Shown: positions 52,148 through 61,559, counted from the first letter of the stretch. The stretch is 64,000 bases of DNA from Streptomyces sp. CB01201 (GCF_002803085.1 NZ_NNBJ01000011.1:62001-126000); one strand, 5' to 3'. A program made the numbers and translations. Notes: generated by a model not told the origin, from the sequence alone.

Positions 52148-54373
52148 ATGTCCCGCACCGCCCTGCGTATCTGCCCGCTCTGCGAAGCCACCTGCGGGCT
52201 GAGCCTCACCGTGGAGGGCGCGCGCGTCACCGGCGCCCGGGGGGACGCCGACGACGTGTTCAGCCAGGGGTTCATCTGCCCCAAGGGCGCCTCGTTCGGG
52301 GAGATCGACGCCGACCCCGACCGGCTGACCACGCCCCTCGTGCGCCGCGACGGCACGCTGGTGCCGGCCACGTGGGACGAGGCCTTCGACCTGATAGCGG
52401 CCCGACTGCCCGCACTCGTCGAGGAGCACGGGCCGAACGCGGTCGGCGTGGTCCTCGGCAACCCCAATGTGCACACCATGGCCGGCGCCCTCTACCCGCC
52501 CGCCCTGCTCGGCGCGCTGCGCACCCGCAACCTGTTCACCGCGAGCACCCTCGACCAGATGCCCAAGCACGTCTCCAGCGGGCTCCTGTTCGGCGACCCG
52601 TTCGCCATCCCGGTGCCCGACCTCGACCGCACCGACCACCTGCTGCTGCTCGGCGCCAACCCGCTGGAGTCCAACGGCAGCCTGTGCACGGCCCCGGACT
52701 TCCCCGGAAAACTCCGGGCCCTGCGCCGGCGCGGCGGCAGCCTCACCGTCGTCGACCCGCGCCGCACCCGCACCGCGAAGCTCGCCGACCGGCACGTGGC
52801 GATCCGGCCCGGCACCGATGCCCTGCTGCTCGCCGCGATCGCCCAGGTGCTCTTCGCGGAGCAGCTCACCGCCCTCGGCGCGCTCGAAGCGCAGGCCGAG
52901 GGAGTGGCCGAAGTGGCGCATGCCATAGGGGAGTTCACGCCCGAGACGGTCGGCCCCGTCTGCGATGTGGAGCCGGACGCGATCCGGGACATCGCCCGGG
53001 AACTGGCCGCCGCACCCACCGCCGCCGTATACGGCCGGATCGGCAGCTGCACCGTCGAGCACGGCACCCTGGCCAGCTGGCTCGTCGACGTACTCAACGT
53101 GCTGACCGGCAACCTCGACCGGCCCGGCGGCGCGCTCTTCCCGCTCTCCGCCACCGACCGGGCACCGCGCCCGGCCGGGCCCGGCAAGGGCTTCTCGCTC
53201 GGGCGCTGGCACAGCCGGGTCGGCGGCCACCCCGAGGTGAAGTCCGAACTTCCGCTCGCCGCGCTCGCCGAGGAGATCGAGACGCCGGGCGAGGGGCGGA
53301 TCCGCGCGCTCATCGCCTCCGCCGCGAACCCGGTGCTCTCCGCGCCCGACGGGGACCGGCTCGACCGGGCGCTCGCCGGGCTCGACTTCATGGTCAGCAT
53401 CGACCCGTATCTGAACGAGACCTCGCTGCACGCCGATGTCGTGCTGCCCCCGCCGCCGCCCGCGCAGAGCGCCCACTTCGACTTCGCCTTCAACGGCTTC
53501 GCGGTCCGCAACCAGGTCCGCTACACCCGGCCCGCCGTGCCGCTCGCCGAGGGGCGCATGGACGAGTGCGAGATCCACGCCCGGCTCGTGCTCGCCGTCA
53601 GCGGACTGCACGGCGCCGAACCCGCCGCCGTGGACGCGATGGTCGTCGAGCGCACCCTGGCCAAGGCCGTCGCCGACCCGCACTCACCCGTGCACGGCCG
53701 CGACGCGACGGTGCTCGCCGCCCGACTCACCGGCGCCGGCGGCCCCGAGCGCCGCCTGGACCTCATGCTCCGGCTCGGCCCCTACGGCGACGGATTCGGC
53801 GCCGACCCCGAGGGCCTCACCCTGGAACGCGTGCTCTCCCACCCCCACGGCATCGACCTGGGCGAGCTGAAGCCGCGCCTGCCGCAGGTGCTGCGCACCC
53901 GCACCGGCCGCATCGAACTGCTCCCCGCGCCCGTCGCCGCCGACCTGCCCCGGCTGCGGGCCGCCCTCGACGAACGGCCCGCGGCCCTGGTCCTGGTCGG
54001 CCGGCGCCATCTGCGCTCCAACAACAGCTGGCTGCACAACATCCCCGCCCTGAGCGGCGGTTCCAACCGCTGCACCCTCCAGATCCACCCCGAGGACGCG
54101 GCAAGGCTCGGCCTCGCCGACGGCGCCGAGGTGCGGATCACGGCGGAGGGAGGAGCGGTCGCGGCCCCCGTGGAGATCACCGACAGCGTGCGCAGGGGCG
54201 TGGTCAGCCTGCCGCACGGCTGGGGCCACAGCCGCCCCGGCAGCCGGCTCGCGGTCGCCGTCGACCGGCCGGGAGTCAACGTCAACCAGCTCCTCGACGG
54301 CTCGCGGTTCGACCCGCTGTCGGGCACCGCCGTGCTCAACGGCTTCCCCGTCGAACTCGTACCCCTGTCGTGA
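52148..54373 (+). CDS. Molybdopterin oxidoreductase (DMSO reductase family)
   Basis: 741 residues. The N-terminal [4Fe-4S] site C9-x2-C12-x3-C16 plus a fourth Cys in FICPKG. Further segments: DLDRTDHLLLLGANPLESNGSL, TVVDPRRTRTAKLADRHVAIRPGTDALLLAAI and the C-terminal molydop-binding domain LRSNNSWLHNIP...LGLADGAEVRITAEGG. It binds the bis-MGD cofactor. The electron partner is unknown and no Fe-S or membrane subunit is adjacent. ATG after GGGAGG. Confidence 0.9.
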   Translation: MSRTALRICPLCEATCGLSLTVEGARVTGARGDADDVFSQGFICPKGASFGEIDADPDRLTTPLVRRDGTLVPATWDEAFDLIAARLPALVEEHGPNAVGVVLGNPNVHTMAGALYPPALLGALRTRNLFTASTLDQMPKHVSSGLLFGDPFAIPVPDLDRTDHLLLLGANPLESNGSLCTAPDFPGKLRALRRRGGSLTVVDPRRTRTAKLADRHVAIRPGTDALLLAAIAQVLFAEQLTALGALEAQAEGVAEVAHAIGEFTPETVGPVCDVEPDAIRDIARELAAAPTAAVYGRIGSCTVEHGTLASWLVDVLNVLTGNLDRPGGALFPLSATDRAPRPAGPGKGFSLGRWHSRVGGHPEVKSELPLAALAEEIETPGEGRIRALIASAANPVLSAPDGDRLDRALAGLDFMVSIDPYLNETSLHADVVLPPPPPAQSAHFDFAFNGFAVRNQVRYTRPAVPLAEGRMDECEIHARLVLAVSGLHGAEPAAVDAMVVERTLAKAVADPHSPVHGRDATVLAARLTGAGGPERRLDLMLRLGPYGDGFGADPEGLTLERVLSHPHGIDLGELKPRLPQVLRTRTGRIELLPAPVAADLPRLRAALDERPAALVLVGRRHLRSNNSWLHNIPALSGGSNRCTLQIHPEDAARLGLADGAEVRITAEGGAVAAPVEITDSVRRGVVSLPHGWGHSRPGSRLAVAVDRPGVNVNQLLDGSRFDPLSGTAVLNGFPVELVPLS

Positions 54374-54432
54374 CCTGGAGTTTTGCTCTTATTGCTCAGG
54401 TGTCAACATCTTGTTAAGGATGGAAACGGCGA

Positions 54433-54487
54433 CCTAACGTCATCCGCACCGCCGGCCCCCGGCGCCAGTTCAAGGGTGAACGTTAGG
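54433..54487. promoter_or_regulatory. Widely spaced inverted repeat before the citrate transporter
   Basis: CCTAACGT (54433-54440) and ACGTTAGG (54480-54487), 39 bases apart. The right arm is 9 bases before the ATG. Possible operator pair or stem. Confidence 0.5.
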
Positions 54488-54495
54488 TGTTCTGA

Positions 54496-55878
54496 ATGCT
54501 GACCATCCTCGGCTTCGGCATGATCGCGACCTTCCTGGTCCTGATCATGCTGAAGAAGATGTCGCCCATCGCGGCGCTGGTTCTGATCCCCGCTCTCTTC
54601 TGCGTCTTCGTCGGCAAGGGAGCCCACCTCGGCGACTACGTCATCAAGGGCGTCGGTTCGCTCGCGCCGACCGCCGCGATGCTCATGTTCGCCATCATCT
54701 ACTTCGGCGTGATGATCGACGTGGGCCTCTTCGACCCGGTCGTGCGCGGCATCCTGCGCTTCTGCAAGGCCGACCCGATGCGGGTCGTCGTCGGCACCGC
54801 CGTGCTCGCCGCGATCGTCTCGCTCGACGGCGACGGCTCCACCACCTTCATGATCACCGTCTCCGCGATGTACCCGCTCTACAAGCGGCTCGGCATGAGC
54901 CTGGTGGTGATGACCGGAGTCGCCGCGACCGCCAACGGCGTGATGAACACGCTCCCTTGGGGCGGCCCCACCGCCCGCGCGGCGACCGCCCTGAAGCTGG
55001 ACGCCTCCGACATCTTCGTGCCGATGATCCCCGCGCTCGCGACCGGCCTGGTCGCCGTCCTCGTCCTGTCGTACGTACTCGGCATGCGCGAGCGCAAGCG
55101 CGTGGGCTACCTGTCCCTCGACAAGGTCCTGGAGCCGGAGACCGAGACGGTGCTCGTCGGGGCCGGGGGTTCCGGCGAGACCCCGCGCGCCTCGGGCGGC
55201 GGCGCCGCAGCGGACGCACCCGAGGGCGACGACGACTTCCCGGGTCTCGACCCCGCACGCGAGACCCTGCGGCCCAGGCTGTACTGGTTCAACGCGCTGC
55301 TCACCGTCGCGCTGCTCACCTCCATGATCATGGAGTGGCTCCCGATCCCGGTCCTGTTCCTGATCGGCGCGGCCCTCGCGCTGACCGTGAACTTCCCGCA
55401 CATCCCGGCCCAGAAGGCCCGGATCGCCGCCCATGCCGACAACGTCGTCAACGTCTCGGGCATGGTCTTCGCGGCCGCCGTCTTCACGGGCGTCCTCAAC
55501 GGCACCGGCATGGTCAAGCACATGGCGGACTGGCTGGTCGGCGTGGTGCCGGACAGCATGGGCTCGCAGATGGGCCTGGTGACCGGCGTGCTCAGCCTGC
55601 CGCTCACCTACTTCATGTCGAACGACGGCTTCTACTTCGGCGTCGTGCCCGTCCTCGCCGAGGCGGGCGCCGCCCACGGTGTCTCCCCGCTGGAGATCGC
55701 CCGTGCCTCCCTGGCCGGCCAGGCCCTGCACATGTCCAGCCCGCTGGTTCCGGCCGTGTACGTGCTGGTCGGCATGGCCAAGGTGGAGTTCGGCGACCAC
55801 ACCCGGTTCACCGTGAAATGGGCGGCCCTGACCTGTCTGGTGGTGCTCGGCTCGGGCATTCTGTTCGGCATCATCTGA
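54496..55878 (+). CDS. CitMHS-family metal-citrate/H+ symporter
   Basis: 460 residues with ~11-12 TM helices. VSLDGDGSTTFMITVSAMYPLYKRLGM and YFMSNDGFYFGVVPVLAEAG are the signature motifs of CitMHS transporters (Bacillus CitM/CitH). These import citrate bound to Mg, Ca or Fe. A hydrophilic loop with a Gly-rich segment lies near residues 215-265. Confidence 0.94.
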   Translation: MLTILGFGMIATFLVLIMLKKMSPIAALVLIPALFCVFVGKGAHLGDYVIKGVGSLAPTAAMLMFAIIYFGVMIDVGLFDPVVRGILRFCKADPMRVVVGTAVLAAIVSLDGDGSTTFMITVSAMYPLYKRLGMSLVVMTGVAATANGVMNTLPWGGPTARAATALKLDASDIFVPMIPALATGLVAVLVLSYVLGMRERKRVGYLSLDKVLEPETETVLVGAGGSGETPRASGGGAAADAPEGDDDFPGLDPARETLRPRLYWFNALLTVALLTSMIMEWLPIPVLFLIGAALALTVNFPHIPAQKARIAAHADNVVNVSGMVFAAAVFTGVLNGTGMVKHMADWLVGVVPDSMGSQMGLVTGVLSLPLTYFMSNDGFYFGVVPVLAEAGAAHGVSPLEIARASLAGQALHMSSPLVPAVYVLVGMAKVEFGDHTRFTVKWAALTCLVVLGSGILFGII

Positions 55879-55907
55879 GCCGGCTCCGCCGGGGGCCCTG
55901 GCGCCAG

Positions 55908-55926
55908 AAAACTAACGGCGCTAGTT
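55908..55926. promoter_or_regulatory. Operator-like palindrome upstream of the ALDH gene
   Basis: AAACTA-ACGGCGC-TAGTTT; shared in form with the site at 59228-59244. Confidence 0.7.
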
Positions 55927-55969
55927 TGAGCGGCGGACGACCACGGCGGCACTGCTCGGGAGGATTGTG

Positions 55970-57364
55970 ATGAACGCCCACGACGGCATGTACATCGACG
56001 GCGACTGGCGGGCCGCCGCCGGCGGCGACACCATCGCGGTGCTCAACCCGGTCGACGAGCAGGTCATAGGCCACGTCCCGGCAGGCACGTCCGAGGACGT
56101 CGACGCCGCGGTACGCGCCGCCCGCGCGGCCCTGCCGGGCTGGGCCGCGACACCGCCCGCCGAGCGCGCGGCCAGGCTCGCGGCCCTGCGTGACCAACTG
56201 GTCGCCCGCAAGGACGAGATCGCCGCGACCATCAGCGCCGAACTGGGCGCCCCGCTCCCGTTCGCGCAGGCCGTGCAGACCGGCCTGCCGATCGCGATCG
56301 CCGGTTCCTACGCGGAGCTGGCCGCCACCTACTCCTTCGAGGAGAAGGTGGGGAACTCCACGGTCTACCAGGAGCCGGTCGGCGTCGTCGGGGCGATCAC
56401 GCCCTGGAACTATCCGCTGCACCAGATCGTCAACAAGGTAGCTCCCGCACTGGCGGCGGGCTGCACGGTCGTCCTCAAGCCCGCCGAGGACACGCCCCTG
56501 ACCGCGCAGCTCTTCGCCGAGGCGGTGCATGAGATCGGCCTGCCCGCAGGGGTGTTCAACCTGGTCACCGGGCTCGGCCCGGTCGCGGGCCAGGCGCTCG
56601 CCGAGCACGAGGGGGTCGACCTGGTCTCCTTCACCGGCTCGACGGCCGTCGGCAAGAAGATCGGTGCCACGGCCGGCGCCGCCGTCAAGCGGGTCGCCCT
56701 GGAGCTGGGCGGCAAGTCCGCCAACGTCATCCTGCCCTCCGCCGACCTCGCCAAGGCCGTCACCGTGGGCGTCGCGAACGTGATGGGCAACTCCGGCCAG
56801 ACGTGCAGCGCCTGGACGCGGATGCTGGTCCACACCGACCGCTACGACGAGGCGGTCGAGCTGGCATCGGCCGCCGCGGCCAAGTACACGGTCGGCGACC
56901 GCATCGGCCCGCTCGTCAACGCCAAGCAGCTCGCGCGCGTGCGCGGCTACATCGAGAAGGGCGTCCAGGAGGGCGCGCGCGTCGTCGCGGGCGGCGCCGA
57001 TGCGCCCCTGGAGCAGGGCTACTACGTCTCGCCCACGATCTTCGCGGACGTCACCCCCGAGATGGCCATCGCGCAGGAGGAGATCTTCGGCCCGGTCGTC
57101 TCGATCATCCGGTACGAGGACGAGGACGACGCCCTGCGCATCGCGAACGGCACCGTGTACGGATTGGCCGGCGGGGTCTGGGCGGGCGACGACGCGGAGG
57201 CCGTGGCCTTCGCCCGCCGCATGGACACCGGCCAGGTCGACATCAACGGCGGACGCTTCAACCCCCTTGCCCCCTTCGGCGGTTACAAGCAGTCGGGGGT
57301 CGGCCGCGAGCTCGGCGTGCACGGTCTGACCGAGTACCTCCAGACCAAGTCGCTCCAGTTCTGA
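55970..57364 (+). CDS. Aldehyde dehydrogenase (NAD(P)-dependent)
   Basis: 464 residues. ITPWNYPLHQIVNKVAPALAAG, FTGSTAVGKKIG, LELGGKSANV (general base Glu) and GNSGQTCSAWTRM with catalytic Cys279. It oxidises aldehydes to acids. The next gene is an alcohol dehydrogenase, so the pair could convert an alcohol to its acid. ATG 55970 (GTG 55967 also possible) after GGGAGGA. Confidence 0.94.
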   Translation: MNAHDGMYIDGDWRAAAGGDTIAVLNPVDEQVIGHVPAGTSEDVDAAVRAARAALPGWAATPPAERAARLAALRDQLVARKDEIAATISAELGAPLPFAQAVQTGLPIAIAGSYAELAATYSFEEKVGNSTVYQEPVGVVGAITPWNYPLHQIVNKVAPALAAGCTVVLKPAEDTPLTAQLFAEAVHEIGLPAGVFNLVTGLGPVAGQALAEHEGVDLVSFTGSTAVGKKIGATAGAAVKRVALELGGKSANVILPSADLAKAVTVGVANVMGNSGQTCSAWTRMLVHTDRYDEAVELASAAAAKYTVGDRIGPLVNAKQLARVRGYIEKGVQEGARVVAGGADAPLEQGYYVSPTIFADVTPEMAIAQEEIFGPVVSIIRYEDEDDALRIANGTVYGLAGGVWAGDDAEAVAFARRMDTGQVDINGGRFNPLAPFGGYKQSGVGRELGVHGLTEYLQTKSLQF

Positions 57365-57411
57365 GACCCTCTCCGTCCGCCCTCTTCCCCCGCTCAGGAG
57401 TCACGCACGCC

Positions 57412-58491
57412 ATGGTTCGCGCCGCCGTACTGCCCGCCGTCGGCTCTCCGCTGGAGATCACCGACATCGATCTGCCCGCGCCGGGCCCCGGCCAGGTGCG
57501 GGTCCGCCTGGCCGCCGCCGGGGTCTGCCACTCCGACCTCTCCCTCACCAACGGCACCATGCGGGTCCCGGTCCCGGCCGTCCTCGGCCATGAGGGCGCG
57601 GGCACGGTGGTCGCCGTCGGCGAGGGCGTCACCTCCGTCGCGCCCGGCGCCGAGGTCGTCCTCAACTGGGCGCCTTCCTGCGGAAGTTGTCACCCCTGCT
57701 CGCTCGGCGAGGTGTGGCTCTGCGTCAACGCGCTGAACGGCGCGGGCTCGGTGTACGCGCGCACCGCCGACGGCACCGAGCTGCACCCGGGCCTGAACGT
57801 GGCCGCGTTCGCCGAGGAGACCGTCGTCGCGGAGAACTGCCTGATCCCGCTCCCCGCGGGCATCCCGCTCACCGAGGCCGCGCTGCTCGGCTGCGCGGTG
57901 CTCACCGGGTACGGGGCGATCCACCACTCGGCGCAGGTGCGGCCGGGCGAGACGGTCGCGGTGTTCGGCGCGGGCGGCGTCGGCCTGGCCACGCTCCAGG
58001 CCGCCCGGATCGCGGGAGCGGGGCAGATCATCGCCGTCGACGTCTCCCCGGACAAGGAGGGACTGGCCCGCGAGGCCGGGGCGACCGACTTCGTGGTCGC
58101 GTCGGAGACCACGGCCAAGGACATCCGCAAGCTGACCGGCGGCCAGGGCACGGACGTGGCCGTCGAGTGCGTGGGCCGCGCGGTGACGATCCGTACCGCC
58201 TGGGAGTCGACCCGGCGCGGCGGCCGCACCACGGTCGTCGGCATCGGCGGCAAGGACCAGCAGGTCACCTTCAACGCCCTGGAGATCTTCCACTGGGGCC
58301 GCACCCTCGCGGGCTGCGTCTACGGCAACTGCGACCCCGCGACCGACGTCCCGGTCCTGGCCGACCACATCCGGGCCGGCCGCCTGGACCTCGACTCACT
58401 GGTCTCCGAACGCATCGCCCTGGACGGCATCCCGGCCGCCTTCGACAACATGCTGGCGGGCAAGGGCGGCCGGGCGCTGGTGGTGTTCTAG
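57412..58491 (+). CDS. Zinc-dependent alcohol dehydrogenase (class III type)
   Basis: 359 residues. Catalytic zinc: AGVCHSD and GHEGAGTV; structural zinc: CGSCHPCSLGEVWLC. NAD site: VAVFGAGGVGLATLQAARIAGA. The large ADH shape (~360 residues) suggests long-chain or aromatic alcohols, or formaldehyde adducts. It is 47 bp after the ALDH gene and likely cotranscribed. Confidence 0.94.
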   Translation: MVRAAVLPAVGSPLEITDIDLPAPGPGQVRVRLAAAGVCHSDLSLTNGTMRVPVPAVLGHEGAGTVVAVGEGVTSVAPGAEVVLNWAPSCGSCHPCSLGEVWLCVNALNGAGSVYARTADGTELHPGLNVAAFAEETVVAENCLIPLPAGIPLTEAALLGCAVLTGYGAIHHSAQVRPGETVAVFGAGGVGLATLQAARIAGAGQIIAVDVSPDKEGLAREAGATDFVVASETTAKDIRKLTGGQGTDVAVECVGRAVTIRTAWESTRRGGRTTVVGIGGKDQQVTFNALEIFHWGRTLAGCVYGNCDPATDVPVLADHIRAGRLDLDSLVSERIALDGIPAAFDNMLAGKGGRALVVF

Positions 58492-58556
58492 CCGGGCCCC
58501 GGGGCCCGGCCTCCCAGCACCTTCGAGGCCCCTACGGGTAGCGGGGCGGGGCCGTG

Positions 58557-59198
58557 CTACCCGTCCAGGGCCTCGTACTGGAGGTCGAGCCCGTCGAGCA
58601 GCGCCCGAAGGCCCGTCTCGAAGGCCCCCTCGTCGATCTCCTGCTGGCGCTCGGCGAGCAGGTGCGCCTGCCCCAGGTGCGGATAGTCCGCCGGGTCGTA
58701 CGCCGCCTCGTCGTCCACGAAACCCCGGGCGAACGAACCGAGCGCCGAGCCCATGATGAAGTACCGCATCAGCGCGCCGATCCGGGTCGCCTGGGCCGGC
58801 GGCCACCCCGCCGCGACCATCGCGCCGAACACCGCGTCCGCGAGCCGGAGCCCGGCCGGCCGGCGGCCGGGCCCCTGGGCGAGCACCGGCACGATGTTGG
58901 GGTGCCGGGTGAGCACCGAGCGATAGGCCAGCGCCCAGTCGTGCAGGGACGTACGCCAGTCGCGCCCGTCATCCGCGTCGAACATCGACAGGTCGACCTG
59001 GGCCGAGGTGGCGTCGGCCACGGCCTCCAGGATCTCGTCCTTGGTGCGGAAGTGGTTGTAGAGCGAGGGCCCGCTGACCCCGAGCTCCGCGGCGAGCCGC
59101 CGGGTCGAGACCGCCGCGAGGCCCTCCGTGTCCACGAGCGCGCTCGCCGCCGCGACGATGCGGTCGGTGCTCAGGAGGGGCTTGCGCGGTCGGGCCAT
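58557..59198 (-). CDS. TetR-family regulator between ALDH/ADH and acyl-CoA dehydrogenase genes
   Basis: 213 residues. HTH: RIVAAASALVDTEGLAAVSTRRLAAELGVSGPSLYNHFRTKDEILEAV. The C-terminal region is TetR_C-like (PADYPHLGQAHLLAERQQEIDEGAFETGLRALLDGL). ATG 59198 used; the ATG at 59207 would add three residues. Two operator-like sites of the same form flank its targets. Confidence 0.9.
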   Translation of the reverse strand: MARPRKPLLSTDRIVAAASALVDTEGLAAVSTRRLAAELGVSGPSLYNHFRTKDEILEAVADATSAQVDLSMFDADDGRDWRTSLHDWALAYRSVLTRHPNIVPVLAQGPGRRPAGLRLADAVFGAMVAAGWPPAQATRIGALMRYFIMGSALGSFARGFVDDEAAYDPADYPHLGQAHLLAERQQEIDEGAFETGLRALLDGLDLQYEALDG

Positions 59199-59227
59199 GC
59201 GGCACATAGTAGGGCCTGCCAACCAAA

Positions 59228-59244
59228 AACTAGCAGTGGTAATT
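59228..59244. promoter_or_regulatory. Operator-like site upstream of the acyl-CoA dehydrogenase
   Basis: AACTAGCAGTGGTAATT; matches 12 of 17 positions of the 55909-55925 site read in reverse. It lies between the divergent starts at 59198 and 59265. Confidence 0.6.
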
Positions 59245-59264
59245 AAATCTGGGGTGCAGCGAAC

Positions 59265-60416
59265 ATGAACCTGGAGCTGAGCGAGGAACAGACGGCGGTC
59301 CAGCAGCTCGCCGAGGAGTTCGTCGAGCGCGAGATCACCCCACACGTCATCGAGTGGGACCGCGCCGAGGATGTCGACAGGTCGATCGTGAAGAAGCTGG
59401 GCGCGCTCGGCTTCCTCGGGCTCACCATCGACGAGGAGTACGGCGGCTCGGGCGGCGACCACCTCGCGTACTGCCTGGTCACCGAGGAGCTGGGTCGTGG
59501 CGACTCGTCGGTGCGCGGCATCGTCTCGGTCTCGCTGGGCCTGGTCACCAAGACCATCGCCTACTGGGGCAGCGAGGAGCAGAAGCGCGCCTGGCTGCCC
59601 CGGCTCACCTCGGGCGACGCCATCGGCTGCTTCGGCCTCACCGAGCCCGGCACGGGCTCGGACGCGGGCAACCTCGTCACCAGGGCGGTCGCGGACGGCG
59701 GCGACTACGTCATCAACGGCACCAAGATGTTCATCACCAACGGCACCTGGGCCGATGTGGTGCTGCTCTTCGCCCGCACCAACGACACCCCGGGCCACCG
59801 CGGCGTGTCCGCCTTCCTGGTCCCCACCGACACCCCCGGCCTCACCCGCCGGACCATCCACGGCAAGCTCGGCCTGCGCGGCCAGGCCACCGCGGAGCTG
59901 GTCCTGGAGGACGTACGGGTCCCGGCGGCCGCGCTGCTCGGCCCGGAGGGCAAGGGCTTCTCGATCGCGATGTCGGCGCTCGCCAAGGGGCGGATGTCGG
60001 TCGCGGCCGGCTGCGTCGGCATCGCCCAGGCCGCCCTGGACGCGGCGGTCCGGTACGCCGGAGAACGCGAGCAGTTCGGCAAGTCCATCGCGCACTACCA
60101 GCTCGTCCAGGAGCTGATCAGCGACATCTCGGTGGACGTGGACGCCGCCCGGCTGCTGACCTGGCGGGTCGCCGATCTCATCGACCGGGGCCGGGACTTC
60201 GCGACCGCCGCGTCCAAGGCGAAGCTGTTCGCCTCCGAGGCCGCGGTACGGGCCGCCAACAACGCCCTCCAGGTCTTCGGCGGCTACGGGTACATCGACG
60301 AGTACCCGGTAGGCAAGCTGCTGCGGGACGCCCGCGTGATGACCCTGTACGAGGGCACGAGCCAGATCCAGAAGCTCATCATCGGCCGTGCGGAGACCGG
60401 GATTTCGGCCTTCTGA
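59265..60416 (+). CDS. Acyl-CoA dehydrogenase
   Basis: 383 residues. GCFGLTEPGTGSDAGN and FITNG form the FAD/acyl-CoA site; QFGKSIAHYQLVQELI and LQVFGGYGYIDEYPVGKLLRDARVMTLYEGTSQIQKLIIGR include the catalytic Glu in YEGTSQIQ. It introduces a double bond into an acyl-CoA using FAD and ETF. Confidence 0.95.
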   Translation: MNLELSEEQTAVQQLAEEFVEREITPHVIEWDRAEDVDRSIVKKLGALGFLGLTIDEEYGGSGGDHLAYCLVTEELGRGDSSVRGIVSVSLGLVTKTIAYWGSEEQKRAWLPRLTSGDAIGCFGLTEPGTGSDAGNLVTRAVADGGDYVINGTKMFITNGTWADVVLLFARTNDTPGHRGVSAFLVPTDTPGLTRRTIHGKLGLRGQATAELVLEDVRVPAAALLGPEGKGFSIAMSALAKGRMSVAAGCVGIAQAALDAAVRYAGEREQFGKSIAHYQLVQELISDISVDVDAARLLTWRVADLIDRGRDFATAASKAKLFASEAAVRAANNALQVFGGYGYIDEYPVGKLLRDARVMTLYEGTSQIQKLIIGRAETGISAF

Positions 60417-60478
60417 AGCCGCGGACCGCCCGGATGCGGCACCAGCGCCCCGGCCTTCTGAGTACGTCCTGAGTACGA

Positions 60479-60508
60479 GAGCGGATGTGGCGCGTGCCAC
60501 ATCCGCTC
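60479..60508 (+). terminator. 13-bp hairpin between acyl-CoA dehydrogenase and YiaA-like genes
   Basis: Perfect 13-bp stem (60479-60491 with 60496-60508), GCGT loop. It ends 12 bp before the next ATG, so it may also affect its ribosome site. Confidence 0.75.
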
Positions 60509-60520
60509 CATGCTGTCGCC

Positions 60521-60808
60521 ATGAGTGAGACACAGGTCAAGCAGCAGAACACCGCGGCGTACTACGGCCAGGCCGTCGCCGCCTTCGCGATCGCGCTGGT
60601 CGCCACCGCGATCGGCATCCTCCGCCTCCAGGCCGACGCCTGGGTCCGCGCCTTCCTCGCGATGGCGGTCCTCTACCTGGTCACCTCCGCCTTCACCCTG
60701 GCCAAGGTGATCAGGGACCGCCAGGAGGCCGGCCAGATCGTCAGCCGCGTCGACCAGGCCCGCCTGGAGAAGCTCCTCGCCGAGCACGACCCGTTCCAGA
60801 AGCTCTAA
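60521..60808 (+). CDS. YiaA/YiaB-family small membrane protein
   Basis: 95 residues with two TM helices (YYGQAVAAFAIALVATAIGILRL and WVRAFLAMAVLYLVTSAFTLAKVI), the YiaAB two-helix domain. Function unknown. No clear Shine-Dalgarno, since the hairpin sits in its place. Confidence 0.88.
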   Translation: MSETQVKQQNTAAYYGQAVAAFAIALVATAIGILRLQADAWVRAFLAMAVLYLVTSAFTLAKVIRDRQEAGQIVSRVDQARLEKLLAEHDPFQKL

Positions 60809-60848
60809 GGGCCGGTCCGGCCGGAACCGGACCCGCCGGACAGGCTCT

Positions 60849-60861
60849 AAGCGCTTGCTCA
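60849..60861. promoter_or_regulatory. Operator-like site before the TetR gene at 60924
   Basis: AAGCGCTTGCTCA, identical to 62144-62156 upstream of the MaoC gene. Confidence 0.75.
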
Positions 60862-60923
60862 CCTTCGGGGTATGGTGTTCGTCCCGCTGAACACAGAGCG
60901 CCGACGGACGGAAGGGGCGAGCG

Positions 60924-61559
60924 ATGGGTACGGCTGACGTGACCGAAGAGACGGCCAACGGCGAGGAAAAGCCCTGGGGCGAAGTCACGCCCGAGGCCGC
61001 CAGGAGACTGCTGGTCGCCGCCGTCGAGGCGTTCGCGGAGCGCGGCTACCACGCCACCACGACCCGGGACATCGCGGGCCGGGCCGGCATGAGCCCGGCC
61101 GCGCTCTACATCCACTACAAGACCAAGGAAGAACTGCTCCACCGGATCAGCCGGATCGGGCACGACAAGGCCCTGGAGATCCTGCGGTCCGCCGCCGAGG
61201 CCGAGGGAAGCGCGGCCGAGCGGCTCTCCGCCGCCGTACGCTCCTTCGTCCGCTGGCACGCGGGGCACCACACGACGGCCCGCGTGGTCCAGTACGAACT
61301 CGACGCGCTCGGTGCCGGGCACCGCACCGAGATCGTGGAACTGCGCCGGCAGAGCGACGCCGCGGTGCGCCGCATCCTCAACGAGGGCGTGGCGGCGGGC
61401 GAGTTCGACGTCCCGGACGTGCCCGGCACCACGCTCGCCGTGCTCTCCCTCTGCATCGACGTGGCCCGCTGGTTCAACACCGAGGGCCGCCGCACGCCCG
61501 ACGAGGTCGGCGCGCTCTACGCCGACCTCGTGCTGCGGATGGTGGGGGTCCAGAAGTAG
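60924..61559 (+). CDS. TetR-family regulator of acyl-CoA metabolism
   Basis: 211 residues. HTH: AARRLLVAAVEAFAERGYHATTTRDIAGRAGMSPAALYIHYKTKEELLHRI. The C-terminal TetR_C domain (FVRWHAGHHTTARVVQYELDALGAGHRTEIVELRRQSDA) resembles KstR-type acyl-CoA-responsive regulators. ATG after GGAAGGGGCGAG. It shares an operator with the convergent MaoC gene. Confidence 0.9.
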   Translation: MGTADVTEETANGEEKPWGEVTPEAARRLLVAAVEAFAERGYHATTTRDIAGRAGMSPAALYIHYKTKEELLHRISRIGHDKALEILRSAAEAEGSAAERLSAAVRSFVRWHAGHHTTARVVQYELDALGAGHRTEIVELRRQSDAAVRRILNEGVAAGEFDVPDVPGTTLAVLSLCIDVARWFNTEGRRTPDEVGALYADLVLRMVGVQK

